This document shows positions 55,656 through 64,000 of a stretch of DNA of 64,000 bases, in pieces; the stretch's first letter is position 1, and every line of letters begins with the position of its first letter. A model generated the notes under the pieces. It did not search any database and was not told the DNA's origin. It saw only the letters and a list, made by a program, of their open reading frames with translations. The stretch spans positions 160,912,997 through 160,976,996 of the forward strand of contig NC_045429.1 in NCBI RefSeq assembly GCF_902635505.1, written 5' to 3'. The position numbers and the translations under genes are program-made. The DNA comes from Sarcophilus harrisii (Eukaryota > Chordata > Mammalia > Dasyuromorphia > Dasyuridae).

Positions 55656-56489
55656 CTGAAAAAAAGATAGGCTCATCCTATGTCCACAATGAAAGAAAAC
55701 AGATGGATATAGCTAGTACTACATTGGGATCATGAAATGTAAGTAGTTAGAAGAAGACTACCAACATGGGGGATAGAGCCTCAGTGTTGGAATTATAGGA
55801 GATCAAAAGCATAGATGTGAACCAAGATAAGGAATACTTGTATGTATAACATAGATTATACTTTTTAGCAGATAATTAGAAAGGAATCCAGTAGAATATT
55901 TTTAGTATTAGGTCATTAATAATAATGATGGTGGAGCTAATCCTTACTATTAAACTGGGTGAGTGAGACTAGATAGCCACCTTTCAGAGATGTAGCAAAG
56001 CAGATTTCTGAACTGGCATGGTTAAACTCTTTCCAAAAATTATATTCTTCTTATTCCATGAATTGATGTTTATTTACAGTTTTGTGTGAACTTCTGAACA
56101 TCCACAGACTTCTCTGCCTTCTTTAGTAAACACAAGTCCTAACCTGTGCAATGTCTTTGTATATAATTGAACTCTTCTGGGAATATAGTCATAAAATCAT
56201 TACTAAGATAACATTTCAACTTGAAAACTTTTGAGTTTTCCTTAAGAAGCTACACTACTCTGTGTAAGCTTGCCTCCGGGGATTGGAAAATGTGAGTTTT
56301 GGTTCGTGAATCACCACCTCAGTCTGGCACTTTAATTTCCTGACTCATTTGGGTGACTCATATTTTGCGGGATTCACATTGTTTTGAATTCAATTGCTAT
56401 GGCTCCTGATAACTTCTTAAAGATGATTGTTTAAAGTTGTTCCAAAGTTGATACATATACACCGAAACAGAGTGGAATTCTTTGGCAAT
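55656..56489. other. Unique sequence
   Basis: Nothing recognised. Confidence 0.4.
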
Positions 56490-56615
56490 TGGCTGAGAGA
56501 CCTTAGTCAAATTGCTTAACCTGACTGGGTTTTCATCTGCTCATTTATAAAGTGACACCATTGGATTAGATGATGTGTACTATTCTTTCAGGATCTAAAT
56601 CCTATCTATGCATCT
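56490..56615 (+). mobile_element. tRNA-derived SINE fragment
   Basis: GAGAGACCTTAGTCAAATTGC, GGTTTTCATCTGCTCATTTA and the tail CCATTGGATTAGATGATGTG. Confidence 0.55.
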
Positions 56616-56814
56616 TCCATCTGTAAAGTTTGCTCAGTTCTTAAACTCAATGATTCTGTTAAGGAATTATATCAGTTTACTCAGGAGATGGATTAAAGTT
56701 TAGTTTGGTGATAAACCTACCACCATGAAAAAAAGGGAATGAATCTTCTAGGGATGGAAATGAGACTCATGATTTCATTGATTTAGTTAATAGTGAATGA
56801 GGCTATTGGTCTGC

Positions 56815-56960
56815 TCCTTTTCTGTGATATAGTTTTGCAGAGTTTCCTGAGACACTGAGTGATTTACCCAGACTTACAGAGGCAGAGAAGTAATGCTTGA
56901 ATCCATGTCTTTTCAACTCTGAGAACAGTTCTCTCTCCATTTGCCTCTTTATCTTGATTA
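56815..56960 (-). mobile_element. THER-type SINE fragment
   Basis: GAGTTTCCTGAGACACTGAG and GCTTGAATCCATGTCTTTTC, reversed core to head. Confidence 0.5.
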
Positions 56961-57374
56961 GATTAATAACAAAGGTGACAGTTGCTTTTAAACAAAGATA
57001 ATAATAATGATTCCCTAATAAGACTTGTACTCTTAATTGTTTTTCTATCAGGGAGCCTGAATTGACATTGTGATTCATCCATCTTTTAAAATTTATTTTT
57101 TTATTTTTTTAATATATTGCTTTATAGACATGGATAAAAAATATTATATACAAATTGCTTCATTTTAAATGCCTAAAATTATAATAACATAATTATTGAT
57201 TTTTTGATATATCAGATTAAATGAATCAGGGCTAGAATACTCTTAAAACTGAATTAGTTTGTTTCTTTTTTAAAAAAAAAGAAACTTCAATAAAATGCTT
57301 TTATAGGAATGTTTTCATTAGAAACTTAGTGCTACAAAAATAAAGATATAAATAAGTACACAATTTTACATTAG
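56961..57374. other. Unique AT-rich sequence
   Basis: Nothing recognised. TTTATTTTTTTATTTTTTTA occurs at about 57090-57113. Confidence 0.35.
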
Positions 57375-57412
57375 TTGTCTAATATTCTATCCATTGTGCC
57401 ACCTAGCTATCT
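57375..57412 (-). mobile_element. SINE head scrap
   Basis: TATTCTATCCATTGTGCCAC followed by CTAGCTA is the reversed tRNA-like head. Confidence 0.6.
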
Positions 57413-57424
57413 CAGACCAAAATG

Positions 57425-57640
57425 TTCTAATTTAATTCAATAAACATTTATAAAATATTTATATCGCACATAGCACAATGCTAAATGTTGGAATACCATG
57501 ATGAACTAGGATATTTCTTGCCCTGAAGAAGCCAAAATCTAATAGGAACATATGTGCACAAATAACTATAATATAAAGGAAAATATGATAAATACAAAGG
57601 CTAAGCCTGAAAAAATGAGTCATTTGAGGAGAAAGAGATC
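57425..57640 (-). mobile_element. L2 3'-tail fragment
   Basis: TTCAATAAACATTTATAAAA, CACAATGCTAAATGTTGG and AGCCAAAATCTAATAGGAAC, reversed. Confidence 0.6.
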
Positions 57641-57751
57641 AAATCCTAAATGTTTTTAAAGAACCCTTTTTTAGGACCCTTATATGAGCAAAATAATAAT
57701 AATAATTTTCCTGGGACATAAATGAGATAATTTGTTCTACCTTTTCCCCCT

Positions 57752-57757
<6 letters not shown>

Positions 57758-57826
<69 letters not shown>

Positions 57827-58030
57827 TCTCTCTGTCCCTTTCTTTGTCTGCCTATCTCTCTGTCTTTGTCCTTCTGTCTGTCTGCCTCTTTCTCTCTTCC
57901 CTCTCTATTTCTCTTTCTCTGTGTCTCTGTGTCTCTGTCCATCTGTCTGTTTCTGTCTCTATCTTTGTCTGTTTCTTTCTGACTTGGTCTCTCTTCCCTT
58001 CTCTCTTCCTTCCTTTCTCTCCCTTCTTTT
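57758..58030. repeat. (CT)n microsatellite and polypyrimidine tract
   Basis: About 36 uninterrupted CT units (57758-57829), then degenerate CTGT/TCTC tract to 58030. The long Arg/Glu-rich frame on the minus strand and Ser/Leu-rich frames on the plus strand are artefacts. Confidence 0.95.
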
Positions 58031-58444
58031 CTACACATGTCCACACAGAATTATTATCATTGATACTGCCTGAATTCTTTAATTTTTTTTTATCACTGTC
58101 AATGCTAACGGAGAAGCAGGTGATAGTTGTAAAGTAGTGAAGGAAGGCAATGGTCAGCACACAGATGGCACCACCCAGGGCCTGCTTTTGATCTTATCAA
58201 AAAGACAATTCTTTTCTTGGATCACCCTCTATTCAGCACTGTGAAGGAACTGCTTTCTATATTGACTAGGAGAGAGACATCTATTGGATATTTGAAAACA
58301 ACTTTCTAAATCTAAGGACATTTACTACTGGTAGTAATCCAGTAGAAATTCATACCAAATTCCAAATTGATGAGTTTTGGCCTTTGCTTTGATCATACTG
58401 TAGGAGAGACTTGAGAATTCTAAGCTAATGATAGGAAGAAACAT
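58031..58444. other. Unique sequence
   Basis: Nothing recognised. Confidence 0.4.
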
Positions 58445-58612
58445 AGAATAGTGGAAAGAATACTGGATCTGAAGTTGGAGGACCTGAATGCAATTCATCT
58501 GATGCTTATAAACTTTGTAGATTTGGCTAAGTAGTTTAACCTCCAGGGTTTATCTGAGGAGATTGGGTATGTCTTCTGAGGTCCTTTTCTCCTCTACATC
58601 TATGATCTGATT
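58445..58612 (+). mobile_element. tRNA-derived SINE
   Basis: AGAATAGTGGAAAGAATACTGG, GGAGGACCTGAATGCAATTC and the tail ATGTCTTCTGAGGTCC. Confidence 0.65.
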
Positions 58613-58688
58613 ATTATGTTTAGCATATAGGATAGTGTTCAGCACATAGTAAGTGCTTAATAAAAATTTATATATTGATTTATTGATA
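58613..58688 (+). mobile_element. L2 3'-tail fragment
   Basis: GTTCAGCACATAGTAAGTGC followed by TTAATAAAAATTTATATATTG is the terminal L2 sequence. Confidence 0.65.
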
Positions 58689-58747
58689 AAATTAAGGCTA
58701 AAATTTTCCCAGCTCTTAAATAGCTGAGAAAAATTTAGCCTTAATTT
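58689..58747. repeat. Compact 59-nt near-perfect hairpin
   Basis: Arms 58689-58714 and 58722-58747 pair at 24 of 26 positions with a 7-nt loop. The left arm reads AAATTAAGGCTAAAATTTTC and ends CCAGCT. It starts exactly where the L2 tail ends. Confidence 0.9.
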
Positions 58748-59164
58748 AGATAGTAAAGGAAGAAGGGTACTTAGTAATAGAAGGCAGATAGGATCTATAC
58801 CAGTGAAGTATAGTATTGGTATAGGGAACCCCCATGTATTTCTTCCAATGCAGTTTGGCAGTTGTTCTGCAACTTAGAGGGGGTTTTCCCAGGGTCAGAC
58901 AGACAGAATGTATCAGAGCAATTCCTTCCTCCAAAGCTGACTTTTTGTCTATGGCATGCTGCCTTTCTAATAATAATAATAATAAGTGAGATTGATAGAA
59001 CACTTTAGCATATGGAAAAGATAATTGGACTAAGAATTAGGAAAGTTTGGCTCCATTTCCCATGGCAGACTGCAGCATTGTAAGATACACGAAACATTTG
59101 CTATATGTTATTGTATTGCTTTTCACAACAACCTTTTGATGTTAGTAGAGCAGATATTATATAC
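58748..59164. other. Unique sequence with (TAA)n
   Basis: An ATA/TAA run lies at 58968-58986. Otherwise nothing recognised. Confidence 0.35.
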
Positions 59165-59995
59165 AGAGTATGTGTGAAATGCTAGACTGGAATCAAAAGC
59201 CAGAATTAAGGCTGCTGAAAGAAATATCAACAATTTCATGCAAATGATAACACTCTGATGGCAGAAAGTGAAGCAGAATTGAGAAGTCTCTTGATAAGAG
59301 TAAAAGAGGAGAGTGTAAAAAATGGCTCAAAATTTAACATAAAATACCCTTAATTGTTTTTTTGTTGTTGTTTAGATTTTGGCAACTAGTCCAATTACTT
59401 CCTGGCAATTAGAGAGAGAAGAAATGGAAGCAGTGTCAGATTTCATATTGTTGGCCTCAAAGATCATTGTAGATGGCAATCTCAGACACGAAATTAAAAG
59501 ACTCTTGGAAGGAAAGATATGGCAAATCTGGACAGCAAAGATATCACCATTCTGACAAAGGTCTGAGTAGCCAAAGCTTTTTCCAGTAGCAATGTATGCT
59601 TGTGAGAGCTGGACTATAAGGATAGCAGTGCTGCAAAATCAATGTTTTAAAATTATGGTCCTGGAGAAGACTTTTGAGGATACCTTGGACAGCAAGAAAA
59701 TCAAATTAGTCAATATTTAAAGAAATTAATTCAAGCTATTCACTAGAAGGTCAAATACTGAAGCTGAAACTTCAATATTTTGGCCACATGATAAGAAGAT
59801 AGAATTTGTTAGAGAAGACCTTGGCATTAGAAAAATTGATGGCAAAAGGAAAAGGGGATGGCAGAGGATGAAATAAATATGTAGTAACATAGAAGCAATG
59901 AATATGAACTTGGATAGACTTTGAGAGATAGTGGAGGATAGAAGGGTCTATGGGGTCACCAAAAGTCAAACATGACTGAATGATGAATAACCACC
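59165..59995 (+). mobile_element. RTE (BovB-like) LINE, 3' third of the ORF
   Basis: About 830 bp. The translation in pieces gives MAESEAELRSLLIRVKEES (RT palm-adjacent segment) near 59260-59315. Then come blocks equivalent to the BovB end: GGCCTCAAAGATCATTGTAGA, GGACTATAAGGATAGCAG, and CAATATTTTGGCCACATGAT coding FGHMIRR. It ends with GGGTCACCAAAAGTCAAACATG, the RTE 3' terminus shared with MAR1-like SINEs. It has several stops and frameshifts and is 5'-truncated. RTE ORFs combine an apurinic-type endonuclease and RT; only the C-terminal part is here. Confidence 0.85.
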
Positions 59996-59999
59996 ACAA

Positions 60000-60155
60000 A
60001 AAGTGTGAATATTATTATTCTTATTTTCCAAGTGAGGAAACTGATGTTCAGAGATGTTATTTGACTTTCTCAACGTCACATAGCCAGTAAGTATCAGAGT
60101 GGAATTCAAGCCCAAATATTTCTCATAATCTCTCTAGCATGATATCCATTGCATA
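60000..60155 (-). mobile_element. MIR-like SINE
   Basis: CCAAGTGAGGAAACTGATGT, CGTCACATAGCCAGTAAGTA and GGAATTCAAGCCCAAATAT, reversed. Confidence 0.6.
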
Positions 60156-60474
60156 ATTTTTGATTTTCTGAGATATTGTCTCCATTTAGGTGCTATGATA
60201 TATCAAATAAGTAAAATGATGCCATAATGTACCAATGAGGTGGGCAAAAAAGAGAAAACCAAAAACCTTGGGAAGCTTACAAAATATAAAATTGTCTACT
60301 CTCTCTCTACCCTTTAATTCAAAGCTCAGCTGGATGTCCATATGTTATGCCAAGCTAAAAGAAATATACCAATAGACTAGGTTGTCTTTACGATTGGTAG
60401 AAAAGCAAGGGACAATGATAGAATGAATACATTAAAGTCTTACATACTTGAAAAACTTCATTTAAATGAATGAA
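60156..60474. other. Unique sequence
   Basis: Nothing recognised. Confidence 0.4.
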
Positions 60475-60678
60475 TGAAAAAAATTACTTATTATATACAA
60501 AACACTGCATTAAGCACTGGAGGTACAAATAGAAAAGCAAGACAGTTCTTGCTCTTAATATGACATAGCAGATCTTAAAAAAAATGTGATATAGCAGATC
60601 TAGAAAATTTCAGCAGAAAGTCAGATAGAAAAGTCCTATAGTCCTTAGGGTGCTGCTGCAAGGCAGACGGAAATACTT

Positions 60679-61397
60679 CAATTGAATTCAATAAACATTT
60701 ATAAAGCATCTACTGAGTTCCAGGTGCTGTGCTAATCACTGGGGATACAAAAAAAAGATGTAACAAAACAGAGCTTGTCTTCAAGGGGATACTAAGTGGC
60801 AAGAAGATAGAGCAATCAGGAAGACCCGAGTTCAAATTTGGCCTCAGAATCTTACTAGTTAGTTGTGTGTTCCTGAACAAGTCATTTAATCCTGTTTGCC
60901 TTTCTTCATCTGTAAAATGAACCAGAGGAGGAAATGACAGATCACTCTGTATCTTTGCCAGAAAACCCCAAATGGTGTTGCAAAGAGTCAGACATGATTG
61001 ATAGGACTGAACAACAGCAACAGCTGCCCCCCAACAAGATTACAATCTAATAGGGGAAACATTAGGCAAATGTATATATATAGAGGAAGCTATGTACAGG
61101 ATAAATAGGAAATATTTAAAAGAGGGAAAGTATTGGAATTGAGGTATTAGGGAGACCTTTCTGTACAAGGTAGGATTTTTGGGACTTAAAGGAAATCAGG
61201 GAAGTCAGTAGTAGAGCAGAGGGACATCACATTGAGTTTAAAATGTCTGAAAGGCATTTGGAGATGTGAGATTAGATGTCAACTGATAGATTGGGTAGGA
61301 AAGAGATTTGAGAATGATCTACATAAAAATGGTAATTAAATCTATGGGAACTGATGAAATCATCAAGTAAATAGTAAAGAAGAAAGTAGCATAGTAT
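60679..61397 (-). mobile_element. L2 fragment inserted in the unclassified repeat
   Basis: AAACATTTATAAAGCATCTAC and CTAATCACTGGGGATAC start the reversed L2. After a SINE it continues with AAGATTACAATCTAATAGGGG, GGACTTAAAGGAAATCAGGG and GAACTGATGAAATCATCAAG. A short direct repeat AATACTT (60672-60678, 61398-61404) flanks it as a candidate TSD. Confidence 0.65.
60788..61022 (+). mobile_element. MAR1-like SINE with RTE 3' tail, inside L2
   Basis: The head CTAAGTGGCAAGAAGATAGAG is followed by CCCGAGTTCAAATTTGG and TGAACAAGTCATTTAATCC, then the RTE-derived GTATCTTTGCCAGAAAACCC and GCAAAGAGTCAGACATGATTG, with a (CAA)-type end. Third layer of the nest: repeat, then L2, then SINE. Confidence 0.8.
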
Positions 61398-61900
61398 AAT
61401 ACTTGTTCTTTAATGGCATTTCCACTAATAAAATCCTATCAATTTCTGATGTTGAACCATTTGATGATGTCAACGACTTTGGTGGTAAGCATATTTTCTG
61501 CCTTTTGAATCTGTGGTTATAGCACCTATAGCAATTGCCAGGCTGCATCTTCACAGGGCTGGCTGAAGACACAAAGTCTTGCATTGCCATTCCCAAGGTT
61601 CTGGGTTCAGGGTCCTGGACTATTTTCATTGAGGTCTGAGAGATGATGAGGTCAAGATGGCAGTTATAGTTTGACTTATCTGGCATGTGCTGCTTCCTTT
61701 CTTTCTATCAAAGTGTCTTACTGCTTCAGGTAGTCTGGCTTGCTTATCTTGTAAATGATGCTTGGTAGATAGGGGAGATAACTGGGAACTTCTCTACAAA
61801 AGGTGGTTTTGTGGATAATGGCTTTGAGGGATGGGACTGGAAGCAGGACCAGTGGCTTAGGAAAATAGAGTGAAGGTCACTGACATTCCCAATAGTCCTA

Positions 61901-62464
61901 TGTTTTTACTTTATAAACTTATACTTTTCTTTCCTATCAATAGTTCCCCTGATTTAGAGAAAGAAAATATTACCCATTCAAATTGTATAAGTTTTTCTTT
62001 TCCCAACTACTATGACCTTTTAGAGATACTAATGAATAATTGGATATTATCAAAATAAATCAATAGATAATTTGATATGGTTGCAGTCTTCTAAAGGGAT
62101 TTAGAAGATGTGACCAATTATAATATGACAAATACATAAAGGTCAGTCAATTCAATTGATCTATAAATCTATTGGTACTTAATTTCTATTTTCCATCATA
62201 GGTCATCTTGCTTTTGAAGTATCTTTATCCTGCTCTTTAAATTCTTCATTTGTCCATCAAGAAAATAAGTGAAGGAAGAATTTCTATATCTGTTCAGTTG
62301 TGAACTTAGAATCTCTAGTTTCCTTTAGAACTCAGCATGGGGGTATTCTTTTCCATGAGGCCTTTCCTAATCTCCACCAGCTATTAAGTCTTCCTCTTCC
62401 TCATTATTATTATATGTGATTTTATATATATAAAATTATATATTTTATGTGAACAGATTGCTCA
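61901..62464. other. Unique sequence
   Basis: Nothing recognised. Confidence 0.4.
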
Positions 62465-63016
62465 ATCAAGCGACAAATATTTAGTAATCACTTATCATGT
62501 GCTTACTATTACTGTGCAAATCACTGGGGATACAAAAAAGCCATAAAAAACAAAAAAACAAAATACAATTTCTTCTGTCAAGGAGCTTATAATTTAATGT
62601 TGGAGAAAACATGCAGGTAGATATACACAAAGAGAATTATATACAGGATAAATAAGAAATAATTAACAGGAGGAAGCCATTGGAATTCAAAGGAGTTGAG
62701 GGAGGCTTTTAGTAAAAGATAGAATTTTAGTTGAGAATAGAATAGAATAGTTAGACTTTAAAAAAGCCAGGGAAGTTAGAAATGGAACAGAAGAGGGACA
62801 GTGTTCCAGGCATGTAGGATAGGCAGAAAAAAATGCCAGAGTTTCTTCTTCATGGAACAGCAAGGAGATAGATGTTACTGAACCAAAGAGTAGATGGCAA
62901 GGAGTAACGTGTAAGAAGACAAGAAAAGTAGGAGGGAGTTGGGTTATGAAGAATCCTTGAATGCCAAAGAGAGCATTTTTTTATTTGCTCCTTGAAACGA
63001 TAGGAAGCCACTGGAG

Positions 63017-63059
<43 letters not shown>

Positions 63060-64000
63060 AGACATGATTAGACCTTCACTTTAGAAAATGAGAATAAATT
63101 GGGATGGGTTAGAACCACTTGAAGGCTATTGTAATACTCCAGGTGTGATGTGATGAGATTCTGCACAAGAGTGGTAACAGTGTAAAAGGAGAAAAGGAGA
63201 GAAATTGCAAAGGTAAAATCAGGGATCTTGTCAACAACTTCAATAGGGAGGATGAAAGAAAGTGAAAAATTCAGAATGAAGTCTAGGGTATAAGCCTGAG
63301 GGACTGGAATGGTGGTATTTACCCTCTCTGTGGCAAAAGAAATGGAGGTGGGAAACTTCAAGGGAGAAAGTGAAGTTCTGTTTTGAATATACTAGGTTTC
63401 AGATATCTACTGAATATTCAGTTCAAGATGTCTGAAAGGCAATTAGAAATGTAAGATTGGAATTTAGCAGAAAATTTGGGGCAATTTAGGTTAGATTTGA
63501 TATGATTATTAAATCCATGAGAATTGATGTGATCATCAAGGGAATTACTATAGAGGGAGAAGAGAAGGCCTATGGTAGAATCCTGAGGAACACTTATGTT
63601 AGAGGTGATAGTCTGGAGAAGGAGCTAGCAAAAGAGATGGAGAAGGAGCAATGAGATGAATAGGAGGAGAATCAGAAGAGAGTAGTATCCCAAAGAGAAG
63701 AAAGCATAAAGGAGGAGAGAATGACCAACAGTTCCAAACCCTGCAGAGAGATCAAAGAGAATGAAGATTGAGAAAAATTCACTGGATTTGGCAACTAAGA
63801 GATCTGGTAAATTTGTAATTAGTAATTTTGTTGAAGTTATAAAGTTGGAAGCTGGATTTGTAAAGAATCAAGAAAAGATAGAAAGAAGAGAAATTGAGAG
63901 ACCTATCCTAAATGGACTTTTTGAAGAGTTAGATACAAAAGGCAGATCATGTAAGATTTCTTCAGGGTGGGCATGCTTGTAGGTAGAAGGGAATTAGCCA
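62465..64000 (-). mobile_element. Long L2 LINE, runs off the window
   Basis: It starts at the reversed 3' tail (ATCACTTATCATGTGCTTAC, ATCACTGGGGATACAAAAAA) and continues for over 1.5 kb through post-RT ORF2 into the RT region without detected gaps. The minus-strand frame at 63068-63361 shows TTIPVPQAYTLDFIL and NLITSHLEYYNSL, corresponding to the L2 post-RT blocks. Around 63560-63590 lies the block for the PQGS region, and near 63740-63800 the RT block around the FDT/LLLDL motif. It is decayed but the most extensive single L2 here. A (GT)n tract at 63018-63056 has expanded inside it. Confidence 0.8.
63018..63056. repeat. (GT)n microsatellite
   Basis: About 19 GT units inside L2. Confidence 0.95.

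Larger units (their letters stand above)
60475..61900 (-). mobile_element. Unclassified L2-tailed repeat, copy 2, split by an L2
   Basis: The tail side is 60475-60678 (AGCACTGGAGGTACAAATAG; AGTCCTATAGTCCTTAGGGT). The body resumes at 61398-61900 (AATGGCATTTCCACTAATAA; CAATTGCCAGGCTGCATC; GGATAATGGCTTTGAGG). Rejoined across the insertion, the order of landmarks equals copy 1 at 7720-8490, giving about 0.7 kb. A minus-strand frame of 107 codons (61363-61686) crosses the insertion border and is not conserved in copy 1. Confidence 0.55.

Noticed and set aside
57646-58160. Arg/Glu-rich 132-codon and Ser/Leu-rich 113-codon frames
   Set aside because: Translation of the CT-rich tract on opposite strands.
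1-64000. CRISPR arrays, operons or prokaryotic features
   Set aside because: No spaced direct repeats with unique spacers and no dense coding; repeat content is that of a mammal.

Overview
The window looks like marsupial nuclear DNA, most likely from an Australian marsupial such as a dasyurid. The evidence is the repeat content. It holds L1 3' ends and ORF2 C-termini of the marsupial type, an RTE (BovB-like) LINE beside SINEs that carry its 3' tail, many MIR/THER-type CORE-SINEs, and abundant old L2 and CR1/L3 fossils. It is AT-rich, CpG-poor and full of microsatellites. I identified families by remembered resemblance, not by a database search, so the species call is inference. Repeat boundaries are good to about 10-30 bp unless a target-site duplication (TSD) is given.

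I found no host protein-coding exon, tRNA, rRNA or recognisable ncRNA gene. Every longer open frame is either part of a LINE or translated simple repeat. The window is best read as intergenic desert or the inside of a very long intron.

Layout: 0-7 kb holds minus-strand L1 3' ends, including a tandemly duplicated one at 6.15-6.55 kb, plus SINEs. 7.7-8.5 kb is the first copy of an unclassified repeat with an L2-like tail. 9-20 kb has SINEs, a plus-strand L1 3' end (12.7 kb), an RTE-type repeat (14 kb) and a long L2 (16.4-17.6 kb). 20.4-22.7 kb has two neighbouring minus L1 copies, the second with a perfect 16-bp TSD. 22.8-28 kb has an LTR fossil followed by an L1 that keeps both ends but has lost most of ORF2; a SINE and a second LTR fossil lie inside it. 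28-41 kb is mostly unique sequence with SINEs, hAT-like elements and a 1.2 kb CR1/L3 fossil. 41.6-43.5 kb contains a long imperfect palindrome, an L2, and a perfect 196-bp segment repeated 1.2 kb apart. 43.5-49 kb is mostly unique. 48.9-54.9 kb is L2-rich; one L2 has been split by two LTR fossils, a young L1 and SINE pieces. 55-64 kb has SINEs, an RTE LINE, the split second copy of the unclassified repeat, and an L2 that runs off the right edge.

The elements form dependency groups. L1 copies depend on L1 ORF2. MAR1-like SINEs share the RTE 3' tail. The unclassified repeat appears to share the L2 tail. The nesting gives an order of events: L2 and CR1 first, then LTR elements and SINEs, and last the L1 copies with intact TSDs. 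The observations most worth checking are the exact 196-bp copy inserted into an L2, the nearby palindrome, the unclassified L2-tailed repeat family and a compact 59-nt hairpin at 58.7 kb.
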